From positions 1-6,433 of the forward strand of contig JAJZKL010000068.1 in NCBI GenBank assembly GCA_021804185.1: DNA of 6,433 nucleotides, in the 5' to 3' direction. This stretch comes from Thermoplasmata archaeon (GTDB lineage: Archaea; Thermoplasmatota; Thermoplasmata; Thermoplasmatales; Thermoplasmataceae). Numbering within the stretch: the first letter of the stretch is position 1; every line of letters starts with the position of its first letter. The translations under genes were made by a program, and so were the position numbers. Positions 1-6,252 of this stretch are shown here, one piece after another. The notes below the pieces were generated by a model. It did not search any database, was not told the origin of the DNA, and saw only the letters and a list, made by a program, of their open reading frames with translations.

Positions 1-783
1 ATTGGTGAAGAACAGTATCAGCATTCCTGCGATTCCGCCAATCATGGGGAACAGCATAAATGGTATAAAGTCAGCTTTTCCGTACATGGCTGAGGACACC
101 ACCATTATGCAGGGAAAAACTATATCTCCGAATCCAAGCAGCAAAGCCTTGTTGTCGTGAGACTCGTTTTCCACAATCTTGATAGAATCGAGTTTGACCC
201 CTTTCTGTGAAGGAAATACAAACAGCATAGGCAACTTCTCATTAAAGGCAATGCTGGCAAGCCCTATCATGTGCTTGGTCTTGTAAACTGCAATGTAATC
301 ATACAGGGCAAAAGCTGCAAGAAATACCACTGCGGCCCAAACTCCTATGACCAGTCCCCATATTGATGCCACACCTGCTGCCAGGAAGAAACCGGCGGTG
401 TCCACAACGTACCATTCATTCTTGAATACAAGCAGGACCACCATTATTGCAGGGGCACCAAAGCTTATGGCATAGTATTCGGGATAGTTCTGGGCTATGA
501 ATATGCCAAGAATGCTCCAGATATAGAATACGATGTAAGCAATGACTGCGATAAATACCCATTTGAGAATCCTTGCCAGATTCTTTCTCGCGAGGATTAA
601 GATAAGGCCAGAAAAAACCACTGCCGAGATCAGGTAATATATGACGTATGAGAAACCGCTGGTACCGGATGTTGCACCGATGCCTGGGGATAGCGAATCA
701 AGGCTCATTGACAGGAAAGTAGCGAAAACCGATGAGATAACGAATATTAGTATGCCGGCCAGTTCAGGAATCCTGTTTTTCAG
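1..783 (-). CDS. Presenilin/signal peptide peptidase-like A22 family intramembrane aspartyl protease (C-terminus off window)
   Basis: The reading frame encodes a polytopic membrane protein; 261 residues are visible. Likely membrane helices lie near residues 8-25, 44-65, 72-97, 104-120, 126-143, 145-163, 217-235 and 239-261. Two motifs define the family: ALYDYIAVY with Asp162, and LLGFGDIVFP (GxGD) with Asp220. These are the catalytic aspartates of presenilin-type (MEROPS A22) proteases, which cut substrates within the membrane. The hydrophilic loop between them (about 170-213) is as expected. The third hallmark, a C-terminal PAL motif, should lie beyond the left edge. Start: the frame opens after a TGA just upstream and has no ATG, GTG or TTG before Met26 (position 708), which would cut off helix 1. 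A CTG at 781-783, six bases after AAGGTGA, fits best. It overlaps topA by 20 bases, so the two are probably co-transcribed. Physiological substrates are unknown. Family assignment is firm; the start is inferred. Confidence 0.9.
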   Translation of the reverse strand, partial: MKNRIPELAGILIFVISSVFATFLSMSLDSLSPGIGATSGTSGFSYVIYYLISAVVFSGLILILARKNLARILKWVFIAVIAYIVFYIWSILGIFIAQNYPEYYAISFGAPAIMVVLLVFKNEWYVVDTAGFFLAAGVASIWGLVIGVWAAVVFLAAFALYDYIAVYKTKHMIGLASIAFNEKLPMLFVFPSQKGVKLDSIKIVENESHDNKALLLGFGDIVFPCIMVVSSAMYGKADFIPFMLFPMIGGIAGMLILFFTN

Positions 784-3094
784 ATTTTTTCACCTTCGGT
801 TTCTTCTTTTCCTTGTTGAACTGGCAATCCATTTTCGGGCAGAATTTCCATACCCTTTTGTTCCTGAAGTCCACCAGAATAGGAGCACCGCAATGCGTGC
901 ATACCTCACCGGTGGTTCTTAACTGTCCCATTTGTGGAGCTGGATATGTCGTCTTGCAGTTCGGGTAGTTTGAGCATCCAAGAAATCTCTTCCCAAATCT
1001 CGATTGTCTCAAGATCAGATTCCCACCGTCTTCCGGGCATTTTCCCATGATGTCTTTGTCGATGTTATGCTGACACTTGGGATTAATGCATCTTGTATCC
1101 GGTGACTGCCCTTTCCTGATTATCCTTATCAGGGGAAGACTGCATATGTCACATTTTTCCTCAAGAATCTGAGGGGTCCCTCTTGAAGGACTGTAAAAAT
1201 CAATGGTACAGCTGTCATCGCTACACTTGAGTTTTGAGAAATCCCTGTTCCTCAGGAGGACTATGTCACAGTCGTGATACGGGCATTTTCCAATGGGATT
1301 CCCTCTCCTCAGTGCTGAAATTATGGTGTCCTTTATCAGGGTTTCTTTCTGCTGGAATTCCTTGAGTGCGTCGAGGAGCATGCCTCTAGATATCCCTACC
1401 ACATCTTCCTTGCTGGTTTCCCTGTTTGCTATCCGATCCATCTCCTTTTCAAGACGGGCAGTCATGTCGGGCTCAGTGATGTTTGATTCCACTGTGAGGA
1501 GTGCCTCTATGAGTCCCATACCAAGCTGTGTAGGCCTGACGGGGTTTCCTTCCACGAAGTTCCTCATCTGCAGCTTCTCTATTATGTCATGGCGGGTACT
1601 CTTCGTTCCCAGGTTCAGTTCCTCCATCTTCTTTATCAGAGACGCAAGGTCATATCTTCTTGGAGGTTTAGTCTTCTCCTCATTAAGGAACCACTCCTTG
1701 CCTTTAACGGTATCATCAGGCTTGAGGTCTGGAATTATCACATCCTCCACTTTCCTGTATGGGTAAAGATCAAGCCACCCATGGTCCAGCACCTTGGTAC
1801 CCTTAGCTTCGAATTTATGTCCTTCCACATCAATTAAGGCTTCAGAGACTTCTTTCTGCCCATCCCTGTAAAGTGTAGCCAGAAACCTTCTTACTATTAA
1901 TTCATAGATCTTTGCGTAATCCCCTTTCAGGGTTCCTTTCTTTGCTGCCGACACAGGATATATAGGCGGGTGATCTGTTGCTTCTGTTCGTCCTCTGGAC
2001 GGCCTGATGGTCTCCTGAGCAAGAACTTTTTCAACGTCGGATGAAAACTCAGTCTCCATGAGCTTGTTAAGTATGTTTTTGAAGTAGATGGACTTCTGAT
2101 AAACCATGTTGTCCGTTCTCGGATAGCTTATGAATCCTCTTGTGTAAAGATTCTCTGCAATATTCATAGCTCGGGAAGGTGTGACCCCAATTCTTGAAGC
2201 CTCCCTGAGGAACTCCGTTGTGTTGAAAGGTGGAGGTCTCAGTATCCTCTCGTTCTTCTTGGAAAACTCCAGAACGGTACCGTTCTTTCCATTGATTTCA
2301 CTGTAAATTTTTTCAGCTTCGTCCTTTTTCCATATCTGCCCGCCCTGGTAGCTCGCAGTGAAATCCCTTCTCTTGTTGAAAAGAATGCTTATGATCCAGT
2401 AGGGTTCCTCTTTGAAGTCGCGGATTTCAATTTCCCTCCTAACAATCAGGGCAAGTGTAGGAGTCTGTACTCTTCCCACGGACAGAAAATTTCTGCCCAG
2501 CCTCTTTGAGGCAAGCGAAAAGAATCTCGTCAGAACCGCTCCCCAGTAAAGGTCTATCTCTTCCCTAGCTGCTGCGGACTGTGCAAGATCATTATCTACC
2601 TCTGTCAGGTCCTGAAAAGCTTTCCTGATCTCGTCGGGAGTAAGCGCGCTGAATCTCGCTCTCCTGATGTCGGGGTTGCTCTTGATCTTTTTGAGAACGT
2701 TTGTCTCAACTATTTCCAGAGCTTCCGTTCCAATCAGTTCCCCTTCCCTGTCAAAATCGGTTGCAACTATTATGGTCTCAGCCCTGCTTGTCAGTGCCAC
2801 AAGGCTATTGAAGGCGCTCTTATTCGTTACCCTGTGAACGATTCCTGACGATGTCAGCGCTTCAAGGTTTGTGCTCTTCCACTCCTTCATGCTGTCCGGG
2901 AAGTCTATTGCCACTATGTGTCCACTCAGAGGTATCACGACATATGTGTCGCCGTCTTCTCCAAATTCAATGTAGTTAAGTCCTTTTGACCTTTTCTGTT
3001 TAGACTTCCCGTCGGAAAGAATATACGCAATTCTTCTGGCAGCATCAGCTTTTTCGGTAATTATTATGTTTTTAGCGCCTTCTGTTTTTTGCAA
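764..3094 (-). CDS. topA: DNA topoisomerase I (type IA)
   Basis: A complete 776-residue type IA topoisomerase, which relaxes negatively supercoiled DNA by cutting one strand through a 5'-phosphotyrosine. The Toprim domain is at about 8-130, with Glu14 (IITEKADAA) and the metal-binding ATDFDREGE motif (Asp113, Asp115, Glu117). SVGRVQTPTLALIV is at 205-218. The catalytic tyrosine is Tyr324 in FISYPRTD. GTKSTRHDIIEKL at 496-508 is another conserved family stretch. The C-terminus carries Cys clusters typical of topoisomerase zinc ribbons: C604/609/624/629, C648/651/669/674, C686/707/713 (a usual second Cys is Asp689) and C732/735/752/757, then a Lys-rich tail. No helicase domain is present, so it is not reverse gyrase. 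The start is TTG, with GGAAGGA seven bases upstream. It diverges from the methyltransferase gene, and the presenilin homologue follows with a 20-base overlap. Confidence 0.96.
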   Translation of the reverse strand: MQKTEGAKNIIITEKADAARRIAYILSDGKSKQKRSKGLNYIEFGEDGDTYVVIPLSGHIVAIDFPDSMKEWKSTNLEALTSSGIVHRVTNKSAFNSLVALTSRAETIIVATDFDREGELIGTEALEIVETNVLKKIKSNPDIRRARFSALTPDEIRKAFQDLTEVDNDLAQSAAAREEIDLYWGAVLTRFFSLASKRLGRNFLSVGRVQTPTLALIVRREIEIRDFKEEPYWIISILFNKRRDFTASYQGGQIWKKDEAEKIYSEINGKNGTVLEFSKKNERILRPPPFNTTEFLREASRIGVTPSRAMNIAENLYTRGFISYPRTDNMVYQKSIYFKNILNKLMETEFSSDVEKVLAQETIRPSRGRTEATDHPPIYPVSAAKKGTLKGDYAKIYELIVRRFLATLYRDGQKEVSEALIDVEGHKFEAKGTKVLDHGWLDLYPYRKVEDVIIPDLKPDDTVKGKEWFLNEEKTKPPRRYDLASLIKKMEELNLGTKSTRHDIIEKLQMRNFVEGNPVRPTQLGMGLIEALLTVESNITEPDMTARLEKEMDRIANRETSKEDVVGISRGMLLDALKEFQQKETLIKDTIISALRRGNPIGKCPYHDCDIVLLRNRDFSKLKCSDDSCTIDFYSPSRGTPQILEEKCDICSLPLIRIIRKGQSPDTRCINPKCQHNIDKDIMGKCPEDGGNLILRQSRFGKRFLGCSNYPNCKTTYPAPQMGQLRTTGEVCTHCGAPILVDFRNKRVWKFCPKMDCQFNKEKKKPKVKKSEKQDS
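784..796 (-). promoter_or_regulatory. Ribosome binding site supporting a CTG start of the presenilin homologue
   Basis: On the minus strand the sequence reads AAGGTGA, then AAAAAT, then CTG. AGGTGA is a good complement of the usual archaeal 16S rRNA 3' end and its spacing of about six bases is normal. It lies inside the last codons of topA, which suggests coupled translation of the two genes. Confidence 0.5.
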
Positions 3095-3120
3095 TAGATC
3101 GTCCTTCCTTTAAGTGCAGC

Positions 3121-3140
3121 ATTTATTAAGAATTTTTTAA
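3121..3140 (-). promoter_or_regulatory. AT-rich TATA-like region upstream of topA
   Basis: On the minus strand this reads TTAAAAAATT followed by CTTAATAAAT, 27-46 bases before the TTG start and after a C-rich CCCC. Initiation about 26 bases downstream of the first block would give a short leader that keeps the AAGGAAGGA ribosome site. Which of the two AT blocks is the TATA box cannot be decided by eye. Confidence 0.4.
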
Positions 3141-3206
3141 GGGGCGCACTTTCGGAAATATTCCCGGAGAGGGCGAAAGGGCATTTCATTTTCGGCAAAG
3201 CAGAAC

Positions 3207-3215
3207 AATAATTTA
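3207..3215 (+). promoter_or_regulatory. TATA-like box for a leaderless methyltransferase transcript
   Basis: AATAATTTA is centred about 27 bases before the TTG at 3238. That is the distance expected when an archaeal transcript starts at or next to the start codon. No good Shine-Dalgarno sequence is present immediately upstream of the TTG, in agreement with a leaderless message. Confidence 0.45.
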
Positions 3216-3237
3216 CCTAGATTCCGTTATTGGACTG

Positions 3238-3813
3238 TTGAGAATAGACTATGAAAAGTATAACCGGATTTCAATTGAACCGTGCCAGAATGTATACCCT
3301 CCCTCAGAGGATACGTTTCTCGTGCTGGATAATATTGTCCCCGGTCATACGGTTCTGGAAATCGGATGTGGATCAGGCATAATATCCATATACTGTGCTT
3401 CGCTGGGATGCGCCGTAACCTGCTGTGACGTGTCAGAGGCAGCCCTGACGTGCACCGAAAAGAATGCCATCAGGAATCATGTCTCCTTGAAAGCAATCAA
3501 CTCAAGCTTTTTTCAGCGCATTGAAGGTGAATTTGACACCATAATTTTCAACCCACCTTATCTTCCGACGGAGGACAGGATGGAAAATTCCGATCAATGG
3601 GATGGGGGTCAGAGTGGTTTTGACGTGATCAGACCTTTTCTCAATGGCGCTGCAGATCACCTTGATGAAGGAGGAACAATATACCTCGTACTTTCAAGCC
3701 TGACGAATATTGATGCCCTTATTGAACAGTATAAAAATTATAGTTTCAAGGAAAAAGCTAGGGATACATTTTTCTTTGAAACATTGTTTCTATTTGAAAT
3801 TAATAAAAAATGA
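3238..3813 (+). CDS. mtq2: HemK2/Mtq2-type protein (N5)-glutamine methyltransferase
   Basis: A 191-residue single-domain Rossmann-type SAM-dependent methyltransferase. Motif I is VLEIGCGSG (39-47), a CCDVS acidic-loop region follows at 62-66, and the catalytic NPPY is at 105-108. NPPY is typical of enzymes that methylate the amide nitrogen of Gln/Asn or the amino group of adenine. The N-terminal VYPPSEDTFLVLD (19-31) and WDGGQSGFDV (121-130) are characteristic of the short HemK2/Mtq2 branch, which lacks the N-terminal domain of bacterial PrmC. In that family the known role is methylation of the Gln of the GGQ motif in release factor aRF1/eRF1, often with the small activator Trm112; no Trm112 gene is seen here. 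The start is TTG, chosen because a TATA-like box lies about 27 bases upstream and family homology begins soon after. It is divergent from topA and appears monocistronic. The exact substrate is inferred. Confidence 0.88.
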   Translation: MRIDYEKYNRISIEPCQNVYPPSEDTFLVLDNIVPGHTVLEIGCGSGIISIYCASLGCAVTCCDVSEAALTCTEKNAIRNHVSLKAINSSFFQRIEGEFDTIIFNPPYLPTEDRMENSDQWDGGQSGFDVIRPFLNGAADHLDEGGTIYLVLSSLTNIDALIEQYKNYSFKEKARDTFFFETLFLFEINKK

Positions 3814-3835
3814 GTTGCTTGCCGTTCCGGTTTAC

Positions 3836-4005
3836 TTCACTTTTTTGGCTCGTGCGATGGTGCAACATAACTGGCCCAGTTCAATGAGTTGGTGTTCTGC
3901 ATAACTGCTGGTGGTTAGTCGTGCCATTCTGTGTATTTGGTGCATAGCTTCCAAAAGCAGGGAAGCCGGCACAACAAGTGAAATTATGAATACCTTCTTA
4001 TTCAT
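3836..4005 (-). pseudogene. Decayed 5' remnant of a G1 (eqolisin)-like secreted peptidase gene
   Basis: On the minus strand an ATG at 4005 opens MNKKVFIISLVVPA, a plausible start of a signal peptide. A different frame then continues as PAFGSYAPNTQNGTTN, and a third frame gives MQNTNSLNWASYVAP before a TGA at 3836. NTNSLNWASYVA closely matches STNSLNWAGYAA of the intact peptidase gene at 4173-4973, including the family's N-W-A-x-Y signature. The fragment therefore reads as a signal peptide, short propeptide and start of the mature domain, spread over three frames, with at least two frameshifts. The rest of the catalytic domain, including the Gln/Glu pair, is absent; the methyltransferase stop lies only 22 bases beyond. 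The first frame alone could still make a 57-residue peptide (3832-4005), but without a recognisable domain. Nucleotide divergence from the intact copy suggests an old paralogue, not a recent duplication. Confidence 0.7.
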
Positions 4006-4028
4006 GGAAAAATAACTATCAGAGGAGT

Positions 4029-4040
4029 TCTAAAAACTGC
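4029..4040 (-). promoter_or_regulatory. Possible relic TATA-like promoter of the peptidase remnant
   Basis: On the minus strand an AGTTTTTAGAA stretch lies about 29 bases before the ATG at 4005, the same spacing as at the intact peptidase gene. The match to an archaeal TATA box is weak, so this is only a candidate. Confidence 0.2.
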
Positions 4041-4109
4041 CAAAATGACCCATCTTACCTTTAGCGGGAAGAGCCTTTTCCCATGTTGCATCGGAACTCA
4101 ATGTCTCAA

Positions 4110-4130
4110 TCCAAAATATAGATTTTTGGA
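4110..4130. repeat. Inverted repeat upstream of the peptidase promoter
   Basis: Perfect 7-base arms TCCAAAA (4110-4116) and TTTTGGA (4124-4130) flank a 7-base spacer. The repeat ends eight bases before the TATA-like box of the peptidase gene, a position where archaeal activators or repressors can bind. It could also be chance in AT-rich DNA. Confidence 0.4.
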
Positions 4131-4135
4131 ATTAC

Positions 4136-4150
4136 CTAAAAATATTTTAG
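4136..4150 (+). promoter_or_regulatory. TATA-like box within a small palindrome, promoter of the G1 peptidase gene
   Basis: CTAAAA-ATA-TTTTAG is an inverted repeat with a 3-base centre that includes an AAATATTTTA TATA-like element. Its centre is about 30 bases before the ATG at 4173, which fits a leaderless transcript beginning at or near that ATG. This spacing is the main reason for preferring 4173 over the GTG at 4152. Confidence 0.5.
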
Positions 4151-4172
4151 AGTGCTCAGCGTATATTTTATC

Positions 4173-4973
4173 ATGGGATATGAAAAAATTTTAACAATGG
4201 CATTAGTAATCGTTTCAGTTATTGGGTTTACGCCAGTTATATTCAGTGCTTCGCAGCAAACCATGGCACCTGCAATGTTCCATTCCATGCCCGGAGCTAG
4301 TACAAATTCGCTTAACTGGGCTGGATATGCGGCCACGGGTAATGCGGGTTCCGTGACTAATGTTTCTGCCTCCTTTGTAGTGCCAAATGTCGAGCCATCC
4401 TCGAAGACTCAATATGTTGCTTTCTGGGCAGGAATAGATGGCTTTAACGATAATACTGTGGAACAGGCTGGAGTTCTAGCACAAACATCCGGTGGAAGTG
4501 TATCGTACAGTGCATGGTTTGAGTTCTACCCCGCTTCTCCTGTCTATGCAAGCTGGCATCCCGCTCCCGGCAACGTAATGACGGTTTATATCCAGTACCA
4601 TTCAATTAATGACACAATGTCTGCTTCAGTGATGGATCTTAACCAATCGGAAAGTTTCACCGGATGGAGCAGCGCTTCATCATACGAAAGGGATTCTGCA
4701 GAATGGATAACCGAGGCCCCCTCCTCTGGCCATGGTATACTTCCCCTTGCTGATTTTGGAACCGTTTATTTCGGAAATGACAGCACCGGAGTGAAAATGA
4801 CCAACTATGCCACGATCAACAACAGTTATGGACCCATGGGCAATTTCAGCCTCACAGAGATAATTATGACGACCCGTTCCGGATCACAGAAGGCTGTGCC
4901 GTCACCAGTGAGTTCGGACGGGACAAGTTTCTCAGTAACCTACACTTCAACCAAGAACAGCCCTAACCATTAG
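4173..4973 (+). CDS. Secreted acid peptidase of the G1 (eqolisin / former A4) family
   Basis: A 266-residue exported protein (numbered from the ATG at 4173). An N-terminal signal peptide, MGYEKILTMALVIVSVIGF, is followed by a short linker. The mature domain begins at TNSLNWAGYA (44-53), the family's N-W-A-G signature. Further hallmarks follow in order: ASFVVP (66-71), FWAGIDG (84-90), EQAGV with Gln98, AWFEFYP with Glu117, AEWITE with Glu177, and ADFGTVYF (193-200). By comparison from memory with scytalidoglutamic peptidase and aspergillopepsin II, Gln98 and Glu177 are the catalytic pair, so the enzyme should be an active endopeptidase with an acid optimum. No cysteine is present, there is no C-terminal membrane anchor, and six N-x-S/T sequons suggest a glycosylated, released enzyme feeding on external protein. 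A GTG at 4152 would add seven residues, but the promoter spacing favours 4173. A remnant of a related gene faces it upstream. Confidence 0.88.
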   Translation: MGYEKILTMALVIVSVIGFTPVIFSASQQTMAPAMFHSMPGASTNSLNWAGYAATGNAGSVTNVSASFVVPNVEPSSKTQYVAFWAGIDGFNDNTVEQAGVLAQTSGGSVSYSAWFEFYPASPVYASWHPAPGNVMTVYIQYHSINDTMSASVMDLNQSESFTGWSSASSYERDSAEWITEAPSSGHGILPLADFGTVYFGNDSTGVKMTNYATINNSYGPMGNFSLTEIIMTTRSGSQKAVPSPVSSDGTSFSVTYTSTKNSPNH

Positions 4974-4996
4974 GGCCAATTTTAATTGATTTATTA
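4960..4996 (+). terminator. Hairpin overlapping the stop codon of the peptidase gene, followed by T-rich DNA
   Basis: GCCCTAA (4960-4966) and TTAGGGC (4970-4976) form a perfect 7-bp stem with a CCA loop that includes the TAG stop. T-rich sequence (TTTTAATTGATTTATTA) follows. The form suits a transcription end or 3'-end protection. Archaeal terminators often need only the T-rich tract, so the role of the stem is inferred. Confidence 0.5.
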
Positions 4997-5163
4997 GGTC
5001 TGAGAAATTTCATAAACGATATTTTCTAAAACCCCCTTGTTTTCTATCAGGTCTCGATTCAGGGAAATTGTCGTCAGTATCATAAAAATTTTTGTGGGAT
5101 GTGTAATTTGAATTTATGCTGTGATACAAATTTATGCTGTGTAATACTTAGGGGTCAGAACAG
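4974..5163. other. Non-coding interval between the peptidase and GTPase genes
   Basis: These 190 bases are AT-rich and hold no convincing gene on either strand. They contain the end of the peptidase terminator region, an AT-rich stretch CATAAAAATTTTTG near 5080-5093, and the 13-bp direct repeat described separately. I looked for tRNA-like cloverleaf elements and saw none. Confidence 0.5.
5111..5141. repeat. Pair of 13-bp direct repeats before the DRG GTPase gene
   Basis: AATTTATGCTGTG occurs at 5111-5123 and again, identical, at 5129-5141, a period of 18 bases. The second copy contains an AAATTTATG TATA-like element about 31 bases before the ATG at 5164. The pair may be an operator for a dimeric regulator, a duplicated promoter core, or a local duplication. 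Confidence 0.6.
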
Positions 5164-6249
5164 ATGGTCACGATTCAGGATCGCATTAAGGAGATCGAAG
5201 AAGAGCTCAGGAATACTGAGTATAACAAGGCTACCCAGAAACACATCGGTCTCCTCAAGGCGAAACTTTCAAGGCTTGAGATTGAAGCAGTGTCCCATAA
5301 GAAGGGGGGAGGGGAGGGCTTTTCAATTCCCAAGTCCGGAGATTCCACTGCGGCTCTCGTAGGTTTTCCGAATGTCGGCAAGAGCAGCCTTCTCAATGAT
5401 CTGACCTCCCAGAAAAGCGAGATCGGCAACTTTGCTTTCACGACTCTCAGGGTTGTTCCCGGAATTCTTCATTACAAAGGGGCACAGATACAGATTCTTG
5501 ATTTGCCGGGGATAATAGAGAACGCCAGTGCAGGATCCGGAAGGGGAAGAGAAATCCTCAGCATTGTCAGAAACGCCGACCTCGTCCTGGTGGTTACCGA
5601 CGTGGATGCAAAGGGTGTAGACAGGATCATTTTTGAACTTCATCGCGCAGGAATAGTTCTCAACAGGAGAAAAAGGAACATAGCGATCAAAAAGTCCAAC
5701 AGCGGCGGAATCAGGATACACAAACCGAGAAAAGTTAGTGTAAAGGATGACGAGATAAAGGAGGTCCTGAAGGAGTTCAAGATAACAAATGCCGAAGTGT
5801 TCATAAGGGAATCAATAACCATGGATGATCTTATAGATCATCTGAAGGGAAACACGATCTATGTCCCGGGAGTGTTTGTCGTAAACAAGATAGATCTTCC
5901 TCACGATCCGGAAAATATCGAAAAACTGAAGCACCATGGCAGGGTGATAGAAGTATCCGCGTCGGCCAGAATTGGTATCGACGAACTGAAGGAAGCAATT
6001 TACCAGTCCCTTGAGCTGATCAGGGTATATCTGAGGGAAAAATCCGGATACGTTGATACTGAGAGGCCACTGCTGCTGAAAAAAGGGGCAATAGTCAGGG
6101 ACGTGGTAAGGAAGATCAGCAGGGAAATGCTGGAAGCTTTCAGGTATGCAATAATAACCGGTCCGCAGAGAAAACAGAATGAACTTAGGGTAGGACTTGA
6201 TTATGAGCTGCTTGACGGGGACGTGATGACAATCATAAGCAAAAATTAG
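5164..6249 (+). CDS. DRG-family (Obg-related) GTP-binding protein with TGS domain
   Basis: A complete 361-residue GTPase of the DRG (developmentally regulated GTP-binding) branch of the Obg superfamily, present in archaea and eukaryotes and associated with translating ribosomes. A charged, probably coiled-coil N-terminus (about 4-42) is followed by G1 GFPNVGKS (67-74), G2 around Thr93-Thr94 (FAFTTLRVVPG), G3 DLPG (113-116), G4 NKID (241-244) and G5 SAS (265-267). The insert at about 165-230 (NRRKRNIAIKKSNSGGIRI...) is the DRG-specific part of the G domain, and a TGS domain (about 287-359) ends the protein. The length fits the family. The ATG at 5164 follows GGGGT at a normal distance, and the N-terminal helix starts right there. 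The acylphosphatase gene begins three bases after the stop, so the two form an operon. No DFRP-type partner is visible here. Confidence 0.94.
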   Translation: MVTIQDRIKEIEEELRNTEYNKATQKHIGLLKAKLSRLEIEAVSHKKGGGEGFSIPKSGDSTAALVGFPNVGKSSLLNDLTSQKSEIGNFAFTTLRVVPGILHYKGAQIQILDLPGIIENASAGSGRGREILSIVRNADLVLVVTDVDAKGVDRIIFELHRAGIVLNRRKRNIAIKKSNSGGIRIHKPRKVSVKDDEIKEVLKEFKITNAEVFIRESITMDDLIDHLKGNTIYVPGVFVVNKIDLPHDPENIEKLKHHGRVIEVSASARIGIDELKEAIYQSLELIRVYLREKSGYVDTERPLLLKKGAIVRDVVRKISREMLEAFRYAIITGPQRKQNELRVGLDYELLDGDVMTIISKN

Positions 6250-6252
6250 GGG

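Noticed and set aside
1293..1837. Open frames on the plus strand opposite topA
   Set aside because: They lie antisense within the conserved topoisomerase coding region, have no recognisable motifs and look like shadows of its codon structure.
764..3094. Possibility that the topoisomerase is reverse gyrase
   Set aside because: There is no N-terminal helicase domain; the Toprim domain starts at about residue 8.
4136..4412. Minus-strand open frames opposite the G1 peptidase N-terminus
   Set aside because: Antisense to a region with a clear signal peptide and G1 motifs; no family resemblance.
4961..4975. CCCTAA/TTAGGG resembling telomere-type repeats
   Set aside because: There is a single inverted pair, not a tandem array, in an archaeal chromosome; it is better read as a hairpin at a gene end.
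5041..5065. A GGTCTCGATTCAGGG stretch that vaguely resembles a tRNA T-arm
   Set aside because: No matching acceptor, anticodon or D arms can be built around it.
5099..5362. Plus-strand open frame starting in the direct-repeat region
   Set aside because: It begins inside the repeats, is Cys/Arg-rich without a domain, and overlaps the start of the GTPase in another frame.
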